Shown: in pieces, positions 19,801 through 29,074 of the stretch
Position numbering within the stretch: the stretch's first letter is position 1
Layout: every line of letters begins with the position of its first letter
DNA from: Arthrospira sp. PCC 9108
Lineage (GTDB): Bacteria > Cyanobacteriota > Cyanobacteriia > Cyanobacteriales > Microcoleaceae
Direction of reading: 5' to 3'
Assembly: GCA_016745315.1 (NCBI GenBank)
Contig: CP066886.1
Location: 6,696,501-6,760,500, forward strand
DNA: 64,000 bases
Made by a program: the position numbers and the translations under genes
The notes under the pieces: generated by a model
What the model was told of the DNA's origin: nothing
Seen by the model: only the letters and a program-made list of their open reading frames with translations
Databases searched by the model: none

Positions 19801-19978
19801 GGCAAACTTCCTGTAAAAATGGCACAAAATCCTCGTCAATTACGGCCATATTGCCTTGGAGGACTTGCAGATATTTCTCTGGAGAGTATACAAGCAAACT
19901 GTAAACAATTTCGTAGTAGGCTTGCTGAAGATGTTCATCCATTGCGATCGCGATTGATTGTTTAGGTCGGTTTGGCAC
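16829..19978 (-). CDS. TPR-CHAT protein (caspase-like peptidase domain)
   Basis: 1049 residues. After ~130 residues there are about eight TPR units (YHSLGQYEQAISAHQQCLAV, YSTLGRYEEAIAHTKKAAEK and so on) to about residue 500. A helical linker follows, then a CHAT domain (about 640-1049). The CHAT dyad is visible: His in NLVLHRCPFVALPI and Cys in LEVFISRCQTYT, where the usual S-A-C is S-R-C. CHAT proteases paired with TPRs are common in filamentous cyanobacteria; targets are mostly unknown. The GTG start at 19978 and the ATG at 19942 (MDEHLQQAYYEIVYSLLVY) are both possible and neither has a clear ribosome site. No linked substrate gene such as a gasdermin is seen. Confidence 0.85.
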   Translation of the reverse strand: MPNRPKQSIAIAMDEHLQQAYYEIVYSLLVYSPEKYLQVLQGNMAVIDEDFVPFLQEVCQVLVERNCEEDAQRLTEIATQIQEFGNVSTLIQQKIPAPQPQPVAQPVPAVATTASSQVSDQPKPELPVLTPEQITAKQSQAEELFKQGVQQFQNNEFQEAFKSWQEALILYQEVNNHRGAINCLGKLGNIYHSLGQYEQAISAHQQCLAVARKTQYPQGEANAYSSLAHVCYAIGQHDQALFGYQQALEITQKINYRFGEVNVLGSLGQLYSTLGRYEEAIAHTKKAAEKAEELGYKFGETSFLASLGSAYTAIKQYDNATATHHQALKIARSINYNFGVANSLSNMGMTYQIKGDLEQAIAYHKQHLQLTQQMQSSQGQIIALLNLGDTYYRQGEAQNAIDNYQQALAIAKETGDLRQEVKALNNLGQTYQTIKDFDNAIQAFEQSLEKTTPLTLPMHCLLAARHLGDIGFSQQNWSLAISGYSRAIDTVENSYTNIIPATHRHEVTREVAGLYSRMVQTCINANEQQLAFEYGERFRIQHLVRLLSNNYAGIDQQLTELVEKYQRLQQQIDTLHFRRQSDEMKQFAAAGIRMNSIAIFRAETATLNGLATQNDQLINQIRSLDPFLAGLLRVEPWSQEILQTFIHSRTALLSFYTSEKCAYIFIVKQSSNDDAWSATNTVEIALHICPEQPGDSLETWLTNYWLKLDIETPKNSRDRMKDMLAELAQRLDIDRLISEHLVEVDELLIIPNLVLHRCPFVALPIAGGEEFLGDRFRVRIAPSSHILNLSRQVREARQSQPQSPITALNISTPWGLMGNSQPTSLLATYECAALAQRYSIPSEQLLNDNINLNQYQKLLKSAQVLYIGNPMSFNMDNPLSSQLNLGTESISLQDLFNMRSPQILEVFISRCQTYTTASDQNRTSSLIDQQFINFSSAFLGMGATTVIYPQWSAGEIPTAIFSQFYYQYRQELSPLEALKQAQIRLRSLTKTELMETYQPELESYFEQVKTPENLKQINDQKTILASLNLQEFPFANPYYWAAFTLSGLG

Positions 19979-20170
19979 TTGGGGTACAGAGCCAGAGATT
20001 ATGGGAACACTCCCGACAAGATCTCCCCCTCGAATTTTACCAAGATCAATAGCTATTTACCACAGACTTGATCTGATTTCCGTTAATTGTTCCTATTCTC
20101 CACCGGGATGGTTGCACTAGGGAGAAGGAGAATGGGAGGAATGAGTCTAGGAATAGTGTTCGGCAATTCT

Positions 20171-21948
20171 CTAACTGCTAAATTGCTGGGAATAGAAATA
20201 AGCATAACGACCACCAAGTGCTAATAATTCAGTATGAGTTCCGGATTCGGTAATTGTACCATGTTCAACTACTAAAATGCGATCGGAGCGGCGGACGGTG
20301 GCTAATCGGTGGGCGATAATAAAAACGGTTCGACCCTCCATGAGTCTTTCTAAGGCTTGTTGAATTAGGGTTTCTGATTCGGAATCTAGGGATGATGTCG
20401 CCTCATCCAGAATTAGGATTCTGGGGTTTAATAAGACAGCCCTGGCGATCGCAATTCGTTGTCTTTGTCCACCGGATAAGTTGACTCCCCGTTCCCCTAC
20501 TATGGTTTGATAACCTTCGGGAAATTGGCTGATAAAATCATGGGCGTTAGCGATTTGGGCGGCGGATTTTACCTGTTCAATATTATAATCAGTTTGACCA
20601 AAGGCAATGTTTTGGGCAATATTACCAGAAAATAATGTCACTTCCTGGGGTACTATGCCAATTTGTCTACGGAGACTGGGAAGGGTGACATCTCGAATGT
20701 CTATATCATCAATCAGAATTTGCCCCTGTTGGCGATCATAAAATCTAGGGAGGAGGCTAACAATTGTGCTTTTTCCGGCCCCTGATGCACCGACTAAGGC
20801 TACCATTTGCCCTGGTTCTACTAAGAGATTAAAATCGACGAGAACGGGCTTATTAGGGGCAGAATCTTGGCTGTAATTATGGCTGTTTTGTGTAAAGGTG
20901 GGATAGGTAAAGCTGACATGACGATATTCAACTTTTCCTTTGACGTGAGGAAGGGCGATCGCATCAGGTTTTTCTATGACGTTTGGCTGAATGGCGAATA
21001 GTTCAAAAATGCGATCGCAGGAGGCTTCTCCCTGTTTGAAATCACTATAATTACTGGTGGTTAAAGCAATCGGATCAATCAATAAAGCTACGGCGGTCAC
21101 ATAACTAATAAAACCTGTTCCGGTTAGCTGACCTTGGGAAATTTGCCAGCCTCCTAAGAAAAACAAAAAGACTACACTCATAGCTTCCAAAAACCCCACT
21201 ACTACAAACTGTAGGGCTTTAATTCTTTCCGCCAAAAATTTCGCCTGTCGGTTATGTTCTGCTTCTAGGGAAAATCGAGATATTTCGTAATCTTCGGCGG
21301 CGAAGGCTTGCACTAAACGGATGCCGCTAAATACTTCCGTCAAGAGGGCGGAAAGGTTAGAAATACGGGTTTGACTTTGGCGGGTAAAGGCGAGGAGTTT
21401 TTCCCCAAACCAGCCAATTAATAGCGCCATCAGAGGGGCAATAATTAGGGTGGCTAGGGTTAGTTTCCAGTTCAGATAAAGCATATAGCCGAGAACGACT
21501 ATTAGCTGCAAAATGCAGGGGATAAATTGATGAAATAATTTGTTAATGACTTCGCCAATTTTATCTATATCTTCGGTGAGACGATAGGATAAGTCTCCGG
21601 TTTTGGCGGTTTCAAAGTAACCAACATTTAGCCGATGAAGATGACTATATACTTGTTTTCGCAGGTCTAGGGCGATGCTTAAGGCTGCTTTGGCCATCAG
21701 GGTATCTTGACCATATTGGACAGTTCCCCGAATTAGAAATATAATGGCAGCAACCCCAGCAATTTGGGCGATCGCTTCTACATCCCCCGACCAATATATC
21801 CGGCTATTTGACCCATTAGCCAAGCTAATAGCGGCCAAAATGCGGTAAACACGAGGGTACAGGTTAGGGCTTTGGTGATCGTTCGTGACTGGGGACGAAC
21901 ATAGGGCAATAGTTGCCAGTAACTTGATGATTGTTTCAAGGATGCCAC
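20171..21948 (-). CDS. ABC exporter, fused membrane and ATPase domains, with a 5' frameshift
   Basis: The main frame (20171-21838, 555 aa) has the six-helix exporter domain and the ATPase: Walker A VGASGAGKSTIVSLLP, Q-loop GIVPQEVTLFSGN, signature NLSGGQRQRIAIARAVLL, Walker B ILILDEATSSLD and the switch His in IIAHRLATVRR. It is an MsbA/HlyB-type half exporter. The missing N-terminus (SLKQSSSYWQLLPYVRPQ to AFWPLLAWLMGQIAGYIGRG) lies in the neighbouring frame from about 21948. The two frames meet at a run of five G (minus strand, about 21785); one extra G would restore GRGDVEAIAQIAG. The break is thus a homopolymer deletion, real or technical. Substrate unknown. Confidence 0.82.
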
Positions 21949-22068
21949 AGATATTAATACTATTTGTTTAGGATATCAGTTGTTAAGTCTCTGGAATTTG
22001 CTAATTGTCAATTGAAGTTGTAATCAAATATGAATTTTCGATTGTTTTAGCTGATTTTACCCGACAAC

Positions 22069-22701
22069 ATGAATAATAAACTTACTCAACAACAGTTAGA
22101 TCAGGTGATTGCTGAGGTTGAACGCCTATCGCAAATGCAGGAAACTGAACTCGATCGCCAACAGGTCCAAGAAATTCTGGAGTAATTAAATTTACCTACT
22201 GAAAATCTTGATCAGGCGCTGATGCAGGTTCGCCGTCGGGAAGTCTTGGCGGCAGAAACCAAGCGAAACCGAATCTTGATGATAGGATTGGGATTAGCTT
22301 CTGTAGCTATTGTCGGTGGCGGTTCCCTGTGGTTTTATCAACAACAACAGGCGATCGCCCAAGTTTATGCTAACCCAAATCAAAGCCGTTTGACCTTAGA
22401 ACGATTCGACCGGGTTAGTCATTTTGACATCATAGACCGTCAGAACTCCCCCACAGTTTACTATCAAGTTAGGTTACAACAAACTCCCAAGGGTCGTCAA
22501 CTAGAATTAGGATGTAATTGGATTAATCCTTTAGGTCAACTCGCCCACCAAAATCGCTATCAAACTCGTACAATTGATAAGAATGTCTGGAATACTCGCT
22601 GTCGGCATCAGTTGGGTCCGACTTCACCACCGGGAACTTGGCAGGTGGAAATGTTTTTAGGCGATCGTATTTTAAGCCAATCAGAATTTATCGTTAAATA
22701 A
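22069..22701 (+). pseudogene. Conserved cyanobacterial membrane protein with an in-frame stop codon
   Basis: From ATG 22069 the frame reads MNNKLTQQQLDQVIAEVERL and continues to QVQEILE, then TAA at 22183-22185, then LNLPTENLDQALMQVRRR in the same frame to 22701. The protein sense is continuous across the stop, so this looks like a nonsense mutation in a ~210-residue protein with an N-terminal helical domain, one membrane helix (RILMIGLGLASVAIVGGG) and a soluble C-terminal domain. Translation may restart at ATG 22222 to make a 159-residue product that keeps the membrane helix. Function unknown. It lies 26 bp before the next gene on the same strand. Confidence 0.7.
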
Positions 22702-22727
22702 CAGCAGTTAAATCACATTAATAATTA

Positions 22728-23957
22728 ATGAATATCACTGAAGCCAAAACCATCAACCCTAACCAGTCTCAAAACTTGCCTTTTTCTGCCGATTTAGCGC
22801 AAAAACTACTAGATATATATGGTTCGCCTCTGTATGTATATGATGCTGAGATTCTCCAGGAGACAATTAACCATATTGGTGGGGCTGTTAACTATCCAAA
22901 AACTCGCTTTAAATTCGCTAGTGTCACCAATGGCAGTATTGCCTTACTCAAGATTTTTCAACAGGCTAACTGGGGACTCCACGCCAATACACCAGGAGAC
23001 GCATTTTTAGGACTCAAAGCTGGCTTTCATCCCCAGCAAATAGTTTATAGTGGCAGTAATTTAAATCACCGGGAGTTTCAATTATTATTAAACTGGGGAA
23101 TCACTACCTATAATTTAGACAGTCTCGACCAACTCCAGCTATTTGGGGAAGTTTTCCAACAACTAAAACCTGATTTTTTGCCTAAGTTAGGATTTCGGCT
23201 AAATCTGCCGAAAATTAATGGTGATAGTCGCATTGGTGTTAATCCCCAGGAATTTCCAGAAGCCATCAAAATAGCCTCATCTGCTGGCTTAAAAATTAGC
23301 GGACTGCATTTTTATCGCGGCACTGGCACTAATGCAACTTCCTCTTTTACCCAGGTTATTAAACCCCTGTTAGCTATCGGTCAGCAGTTACCAGATTGGC
23401 AATATCTGGACTTTGGCGGTGGTTTTGGCTACCCCTATCAACACCAAAAATCAGCCTTTGATTGGCAATTGTTCGGGGAACAAATCACGGCAGAACTTAA
23501 TCAACTTGACCGAGAAATTGATTTAATTATTGAACCAGGAAGGTCGGCGATCGCCTCCTGTGGAACCCTATTAACTCAAGTAGTCTCAACTAAATGGCAA
23601 TCTCCAAAACAGATAGTGGGAGTTGATACCACAGTTGCTAATTTATCCGTTCCCTCAGTCTATGGAAATTATCGAGAAATTGTGCCATTTTCTGATACAC
23701 CCAACCATTATATTACTGATGTTTGTGGGAATACAACCTACTCCCGCGACTATCTGGGAAAAAATCGCCAACTTCCGCAACTTAAACGGGGAGATATCCT
23801 CGCTATTTTAGACTGTGGCGCTTATGGTTACGCCATGTCTTCCCACTTTCTGCACCGACCTCGACCAGCGGAGGTCTTACTAAAACAGGGAAAACATCAG
23901 TTAATTCGCCAACGGGAAGATTATAATATTCTCTTAACCCAGCAGGTAGATATTTAA
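22728..23957 (+). CDS. Fold-III PLP decarboxylase homologue lacking catalytic residues
   Basis: 409 residues, matching the diaminopimelate/ornithine decarboxylase fold: an alanine-racemase-like TIM barrel (about 25-280) and a C-terminal beta domain. The PLP-phosphate loop (LDFGGGFGYPY), EPGRS and the closing GDILAILDCGAYGYAMSSHF are present. The usual lysine that binds PLP (YAVKAN) is replaced: here the strand reads FKFASVTNGS. The active-site cysteine motif CESGD is also changed (NTTYSRDYL). It should therefore not work as a normal lysA-type decarboxylase. It could be a pseudoenzyme or a binding protein. It follows the broken membrane-protein gene by 26 bp and may share its transcript. Confidence 0.78.
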   Translation: MNITEAKTINPNQSQNLPFSADLAQKLLDIYGSPLYVYDAEILQETINHIGGAVNYPKTRFKFASVTNGSIALLKIFQQANWGLHANTPGDAFLGLKAGFHPQQIVYSGSNLNHREFQLLLNWGITTYNLDSLDQLQLFGEVFQQLKPDFLPKLGFRLNLPKINGDSRIGVNPQEFPEAIKIASSAGLKISGLHFYRGTGTNATSSFTQVIKPLLAIGQQLPDWQYLDFGGGFGYPYQHQKSAFDWQLFGEQITAELNQLDREIDLIIEPGRSAIASCGTLLTQVVSTKWQSPKQIVGVDTTVANLSVPSVYGNYREIVPFSDTPNHYITDVCGNTTYSRDYLGKNRQLPQLKRGDILAILDCGAYGYAMSSHFLHRPRPAEVLLKQGKHQLIRQREDYNILLTQQVDI

Positions 23958-24003
23958 GTTAAAATCAATTGGCTGCCAGGTTTAATTATCAAACAATCAG
24001 ATT

Positions 24004-25281
24004 ATGAAGTGTATCAATTGTGGTATCGAGAATAACTTTAAAGAACGCACCGCCTATGGTGGCAGATGTAAAAGTTGCGGACATCAATTTGTATTTGAAC
24101 CTAAAACAGGTTCTCCCTTTAGTGACCCCGGCTTTCAGAAATATATTGAATCAGTTTCAGGTCCGGGGAATCTTTTATTCACCAAAAAACAATTAATCTA
24201 CTTTTTTGAACGCAAATTAGGCCGAAAGAAGAAATTTACCCCCTATCCATACGCCATACTATTCCTGATTATATATTTTTGGGTAACTATTTTATTTTCT
24301 GTGCCACTCCTGGTTTCGTTCATAACTTTGAAGATATTGTCGGCACAAATAAAGTCAGAAAATCAAACCGTATCATTGCGTAAACAACAGGCGAGATTTT
24401 TGCAATTTATCGGTTTATTTGAGATATTTGCATCAGTAATATTGCTGATTATCAATCCCAACAGTATCAGATTTATAATTTTCCTACTGAGTGTAGGTCT
24501 GGGTTTATTTATGATATATATAGGAGAGAGTCGTCGTCAAATGCTTAGTCATGCTGTTGACAAATTTCCGATGGCATCAACAGAATTAGATACTTGGTTA
24601 AATCTCTGGAGTGTAGTTAATGGTCCCATAGGTAAACTCTTACCACCTCCCAAACAATCAGAGAGTAATGCTGTGCTTAGTCCTGACATTACCTCCTATA
24701 GTTTCGATCGCCTGATGGTGTGTGATAATTCGGCGATCGCTCAATTTTTAATTGCTAATAACTTTCACTTCAATCACAATTGTGCAATTGTCAGTATTAC
24801 TGGATACCCTGAAAATATTTTTTCCACCATCTTAGAAATGGCTAAACGCAATGCCGAATTAGTAGTTTATGCCGTCCATGACGCTACTATTCGGGGTGTC
24901 TCCTTAACCCATCATTTGCGGAATACCCCTCAATGGTTTGCCAACACTACTATACCTATTTATGACGTAGGTTTAACACCCCAACAAGTTTTAAATAGTA
25001 AAGGTTTCTTTATCCGTAATTCTGAGACATTCGAGGCACAATCACAAGCCATCTCTTCCGAAATTCGCACCACCCTATCACCGGAAGAAATAGCATGGTT
25101 AGAAGCCGGAAATTTTGTCGAATTAGAATCATTACCACCAGCCAAACTCTTACAAATTCTCAGCCGACAATTTAACTTAAACTCTACTAAGTGGTCAGAT
25201 GACACTACCAGTAGTTATAGCACAGTTGATGGCAGAACATCTACAGATATCGCTATCTTTGCTTCTTCGAGTTTCGGTTAA
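24004..25281 (+). CDS. Zinc-ribbon membrane protein, unknown function
   Basis: 425 residues. The N-terminus has two CxxC pairs (MKCINCG at the start and GGRCKSCGHQF near 22) forming a zinc ribbon. Two hydrophobic regions follow (about 80-118 and about 135-175), giving roughly four membrane helices. The C-terminal ~240 residues are soluble and include a Rossmann-like stretch (LMVCDNSAIAQFLIANNF, NCAIVSITGYPENIF). I do not recognise a characterised family; similar layouts occur as conserved hypothetical proteins in cyanobacteria. It is 46 bp after the PLP-fold gene and 15 bp before the glycoside-hydrolase-like gene, so the four genes may form one transcript. Confidence 0.75.
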   Translation: MKCINCGIENNFKERTAYGGRCKSCGHQFVFEPKTGSPFSDPGFQKYIESVSGPGNLLFTKKQLIYFFERKLGRKKKFTPYPYAILFLIIYFWVTILFSVPLLVSFITLKILSAQIKSENQTVSLRKQQARFLQFIGLFEIFASVILLIINPNSIRFIIFLLSVGLGLFMIYIGESRRQMLSHAVDKFPMASTELDTWLNLWSVVNGPIGKLLPPPKQSESNAVLSPDITSYSFDRLMVCDNSAIAQFLIANNFHFNHNCAIVSITGYPENIFSTILEMAKRNAELVVYAVHDATIRGVSLTHHLRNTPQWFANTTIPIYDVGLTPQQVLNSKGFFIRNSETFEAQSQAISSEIRTTLSPEEIAWLEAGNFVELESLPPAKLLQILSRQFNLNSTKWSDDTTSSYSTVDGRTSTDIAIFASSSFG

Positions 25282-25296
25282 ATCACCACCCCTTGA

Positions 25297-26577
25297 ATGC
25301 CTAAAATTATCAAATCCGTGAAACCCCTAAATTTGTCTAAATCTTTAATCCGGGTAATCCTGATAATTTTAATAACCTGTGGATTAACCATAGCCGCAAT
25401 TCCGCCTGTCACCATACACCAAACAGCCGTTAGTGCGGAACAGGAAATTCGGGGAGTATGGATAACCAATGTTAGCAGCGGAGTTCTGTTTTTTCCCTGG
25501 GGAATAAACCGCGCCCTAGACCAATTATCTACCCTTAATTTTAACACAGTTTACCCAGTAATTTGGAACCGAGGCACGACATTTTTTAAGAGTGCAGTCA
25601 GTCGCAGAGTCACCGGACAATCCCAAGATTCTCTACTACATATCAGCCGACTAGGACGAGATATCCTGTCGGAAATTGTCATCGAAGGACATAATCGCGG
25701 ATTACGAGTAATTCCCTGGTTAGAATATGGTTTTATGGCTCCCATCAATTCTCAGTTAGTCAAGAGACATCCCGAATGGGTAACAACTACCAAAGATGGT
25801 AGGCTAATACTTCCTAGATATACCACGGAACCAGAGCCGGTTAATGCCAGATTATTTAATCAAATTCGGAGGCTGTTGCTATTAAGTCCGATTCGCAATG
25901 TTTGGCTAAATCCTTTACATCCAGGAGTCCAGAGATTTCTGGAAGATTTAATCATAGAAGTGGTGATGAAATACAATATAGATGGTATTCAACTTGATGA
26001 TCATTTCGGTATTCCGGTTGAGTTTGGTTATGACCCCTATACGGTCAGCCTTTACAAACAGGAACATCAGGGAAAATCTCCCCCAGATAATCCCCAAGAC
26101 CCGGAATGGCGGCGGTGGCGTTCTAACAAAATTACTGACTTTATTGAACATTTAGTTACAACTATTAAAGCCACGAAACCTGATTGTATTGTTTCCCTAT
26201 CTCCTAATCCATACGAATTTACCTATAATGTTTATTTACAGGATTGGTTAACTTGGGTCAATCGTGGCTGGATAGATGAAGTTGTGTTACAAGTTTATCG
26301 CAATAGCTTAGAAGGATTTATCAAAGAACTGGAACACCATTCGCTGATTACTACTCAACAAAAAGTTCCCCTAAGTATCGGTATTTTAAGCGGTACTTTG
26401 CATAATCCTGTGGCGATTAAGGAGATTGCTGCACAGGTGCAAGAAGTACGCGATCGCCATTTAGATGGTGTATGTTTTTTCTACTGGGAAACACTCTGGA
26501 GTTACCTAACGCCTGATTCACCAAAAAAACGTCGTCAGGTGTTTGAGATGATGTTTTCAGAATCGATTGTAGACTAG
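25297..26577 (+). CDS. GHL10-type glycoside hydrolase (DUF187 family), exported
   Basis: 426 residues. The N-terminus has a basic stretch followed by a hydrophobic segment (LIRVILIILITCGLTIAAIP), so export or membrane anchoring is likely. The body is the TIM-barrel of the glycosyl-hydrolase-like 10 family: EIRGVWITNVSSGVLFF, LNFNTVYPVIWNRGTTFF, YNIDGIQLDDHFGIPVEFG and DEVVLQVYRNSLEGF. These proteins are thought to cleave glycans, possibly peptidoglycan; the exact substrate is not known. The convergent gene downstream ends 5 bp away. Confidence 0.85.
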   Translation: MPKIIKSVKPLNLSKSLIRVILIILITCGLTIAAIPPVTIHQTAVSAEQEIRGVWITNVSSGVLFFPWGINRALDQLSTLNFNTVYPVIWNRGTTFFKSAVSRRVTGQSQDSLLHISRLGRDILSEIVIEGHNRGLRVIPWLEYGFMAPINSQLVKRHPEWVTTTKDGRLILPRYTTEPEPVNARLFNQIRRLLLLSPIRNVWLNPLHPGVQRFLEDLIIEVVMKYNIDGIQLDDHFGIPVEFGYDPYTVSLYKQEHQGKSPPDNPQDPEWRRWRSNKITDFIEHLVTTIKATKPDCIVSLSPNPYEFTYNVYLQDWLTWVNRGWIDEVVLQVYRNSLEGFIKELEHHSLITTQQKVPLSIGILSGTLHNPVAIKEIAAQVQEVRDRHLDGVCFFYWETLWSYLTPDSPKKRRQVFEMMFSESIVD

Positions 26578-26582
26578 AGTTT

Positions 26583-27938
26583 TTAGGTGGATTTCCCATC
26601 AGATTGGTTGAGACGTTTCTGCCATTCTGCATCAATTTTATCAGCGTTAGCAGCTTCTTGGTCAAGCATATCGGTTTCTGTGGTATAAGCCAAATCCTGA
26701 TTGCTAATGACGGTTTCTGCGGCGAATTTTCGGGCATATTTTAACTTTTGTTGAAGGGTATCATCAGCTTGATTTAAGGCGATCGCATGAGACTGGCGGT
26801 ATTCATTACGCACGGCGATTTTACCATTGCGCCACTGTACCCAAAAATATCTAATTAAAGGGACAATCATAAAACCCGCACCATAGGCAAAAAGTAGGGG
26901 ATAAATTATCTCCACAAATGCCACTAAGCCACCCATTTGTGCTGCTATTGCGCCATCTTCTAGTAAATGACCTAAAATCAATGCGCCGACGAAATTAACC
27001 GCACCTAAACCCGCTGCTAACATTAACTGATTAGAAGTAGCATTGCTAAACTTCCAATTATTTTCTTTGAGGTAGGCGGGGACGGGTTGGGGTCGATATT
27101 TAGTGGCAGTGGTTTGTAATTCGGGAAAATGATATACTAACTGTCCTTGGGGACTCACTTCTGGCTGTCCGTTAAACCTAGTTAAAACTGGCAGCATATA
27201 GTCCTCAAATTCCTGGGAATATGCGTTACCCAAATTATCCAAATAAGGGGCAATTTGTTCAGCTACTACTGCACCTTGATTATTGCGAATTACTGTGGCG
27301 ATTTCCTGCCAACGCTGTGCTTCTAAATTATAGTTAGGGTTGCCATCTCCAAACAGGAAAGAAAACACGACTTCAAAGAAGTTCATTTTCTCTTTATTCT
27401 GTTTCTTGGTAATCTTCTGTTGCTGGCGATAATAATTGCCATTATCCCAACTCAGGAATGAGAAGGAGTTAGGGTGAAACCAAAAGTGGGGAATAAAAAT
27501 GAGGCCGCGACCACGGGAACCGCCGCCACCACCGCCGCCACCGCCACCGTTGCGATTAGAATCGCCAAAAAATAGAATCGCTGCAATGGTTATAAAAATT
27601 AGGACTATGGACACCAATAACATAATCCCAAAGGAAATGCGAATTAAATAAAATAGTATTCGCCAGACTTTTTGCCACCATTCATAAACTCTTAACCGCC
27701 AATATCGATTTCGCATGACAGCGCGAAAATTCTGGGGAAATAGGAAGGCAATATCCCCAGACTCAGCTACTTGTAGGTGTCCTCCGGCTTCTGATGCTAG
27801 GGCTAAAAGTTGCTGTTGAGCGAGGTTAACTTCAAGGCCAGCTTGAATGGCGACATCAGCGCTACTGACGCGATATCCCAGCTTTTCGACAGCTTCAATA
27901 ATAGCGGGGGAACTAGCAGAATTAAATAGGTTAGACAT
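26583..27938 (-). CDS. Conserved cyanobacterial/plastid-type membrane protein with poly-glycine stretch
   Basis: 451 residues. An N-terminal ~80-residue domain resembles a small winged-helix fold (PAIIEAVEKLGYRVSSADVA). Then come two adjacent membrane helices (about 95-125) and a run of ten glycines near 132 followed by an Arg/His-rich segment. A soluble middle follows, then two more membrane helices (about 305-365) and a charged C-terminal tail. Proteins of this layout are conserved in cyanobacteria and chloroplasts, without an agreed function. The glycine run (GGT/GGC codons) could vary in length by slippage. It is convergent with the hydrolase gene. Confidence 0.75.
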   Translation of the reverse strand: MSNLFNSASSPAIIEAVEKLGYRVSSADVAIQAGLEVNLAQQQLLALASEAGGHLQVAESGDIAFLFPQNFRAVMRNRYWRLRVYEWWQKVWRILFYLIRISFGIMLLVSIVLIFITIAAILFFGDSNRNGGGGGGGGGGSRGRGLIFIPHFWFHPNSFSFLSWDNGNYYRQQQKITKKQNKEKMNFFEVVFSFLFGDGNPNYNLEAQRWQEIATVIRNNQGAVVAEQIAPYLDNLGNAYSQEFEDYMLPVLTRFNGQPEVSPQGQLVYHFPELQTTATKYRPQPVPAYLKENNWKFSNATSNQLMLAAGLGAVNFVGALILGHLLEDGAIAAQMGGLVAFVEIIYPLLFAYGAGFMIVPLIRYFWVQWRNGKIAVRNEYRQSHAIALNQADDTLQQKLKYARKFAAETVISNQDLAYTTETDMLDQEAANADKIDAEWQKRLNQSDGKST

Positions 27939-28146
27939 GATTAAATCTTGACATATTCCTAGTGATTTCTATTTACCCATTGATATGATCGTTATGGTTT
28001 AGGGGTGAGCATTGGCAAAACCTGCTGTCAGCACTTACCCATATTGTAGTCTATAATCAAATAGTTTTGAAAATATTATTGGTTAATGTCTGATTGGAAT
28101 AATTGGGCAATCATTAAGATATACAATAACTGCAAATAAGTTATTG

Positions 28147-29016
28147 ATGCTCATGAAAGTTGGATTAATTGGAACCGGACTTATGGGAGGACCGATCGCC
28201 CTGCGACTATTGGAGGGGGGATTAGATGTAGTCGCCTATAACCGCACTGCTACTAAATTACAGCCTCTTGAGGATAGGGGAGTAGCGATCGCCTCATCGG
28301 TAAAAGATGCGATCGCCTCTTGTGATTGCACTATTTTGATGTTAGCAGATGCGCCCGCCATTGAAAATACGGTACTATCCGCTGATATTCGCCCACACTG
28401 GCGGGGTCGCGCCGCCATCCAAATGGGTACTATTGGCCCACGGGAAAGCCAAGCCATCAGAGACAAAATAGTTGCTGTAGGGGGGGAGTATATGGAGGCT
28501 CCGGTTTTGGGTAGCATTCCCCAGGTAAAATCCGGTACACTTCAGATTATGGTGGGGGGAACTGGCGAACAGTTGCAACGGTGGGAGAAAGTCCTTGCAC
28601 CCCTGGGGGAGGCGATGCTAATTGGGGAAGTCGGTGCGGCGGCGGCTGTGAAATTAGCCCTCAATCAACTAATTGCGTCCCTCACGGCGGCCTTTGGCTT
28701 GAGTCTCAGCTTTATTCAGCGTCAGGGTGCAGATGTTGAAATTTTTATGAAAATTCTCCGGGATAGTGCGTTATATGCGCCGACCTTTGATAAAAAGCTA
28801 CAACGCATGGTTGATGGGAATTATGCCGATCCCAATTTTCCGACTAAGCACCTGTTAAAGGATACTAATTTGTTTATCAATGAAGCGATCGCCTCTCAGT
28901 TAAATGTCGCCGGACTATCGGGGGTGCAAGAGATAATCGCACAGGCAATCACCAATTTAGATTTGGGCGACCTGGATTATTCGGCATTAGTAGAAAGCAT
29001 CAGAAACCCCATTTAA
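28147..29016 (+). CDS. NAD(P)-binding beta-hydroxyacid dehydrogenase family protein
   Basis: 289 residues from ATG 28147; another ATG follows at 28153. An N-terminal Rossmann domain has the dinucleotide loop GLIGTGLMGGPIALRLL and the substrate-binding GTIGP region. The helical C-terminal domain carries the catalytic lysine in VKLALNQLIASL. It belongs with 3-hydroxyisobutyrate dehydrogenase/glyoxylate reductase (GLYR-like) enzymes, which reduce small aldehydes or oxidise beta-hydroxyacids; cyanobacterial members often act on succinic semialdehyde or glyoxylate, but the substrate cannot be read from sequence. It is a single gene followed by a hairpin terminator. Confidence 0.88.
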   Translation: MLMKVGLIGTGLMGGPIALRLLEGGLDVVAYNRTATKLQPLEDRGVAIASSVKDAIASCDCTILMLADAPAIENTVLSADIRPHWRGRAAIQMGTIGPRESQAIRDKIVAVGGEYMEAPVLGSIPQVKSGTLQIMVGGTGEQLQRWEKVLAPLGEAMLIGEVGAAAAVKLALNQLIASLTAAFGLSLSFIQRQGADVEIFMKILRDSALYAPTFDKKLQRMVDGNYADPNFPTKHLLKDTNLFINEAIASQLNVAGLSGVQEIIAQAITNLDLGDLDYSALVESIRNPI

Positions 29017-29026
29017 TTATATCATA

Positions 29027-29066
29027 AAATATCCCCCAATAGTATTTTTTAACTACTGGGAGATAT
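29027..29066. terminator. Bidirectional hairpin terminator
   Basis: Imperfect inverted repeat (ATATCCCCCAATAGT... paired with ...CTACTGGGAGATAT) around a T-rich loop, between the convergent dehydrogenase and SWIM genes. A/T-rich tails lie on both sides, so it can end transcription from either strand. Confidence 0.6.
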
Positions 29067-29074
29067 AAATTTAA

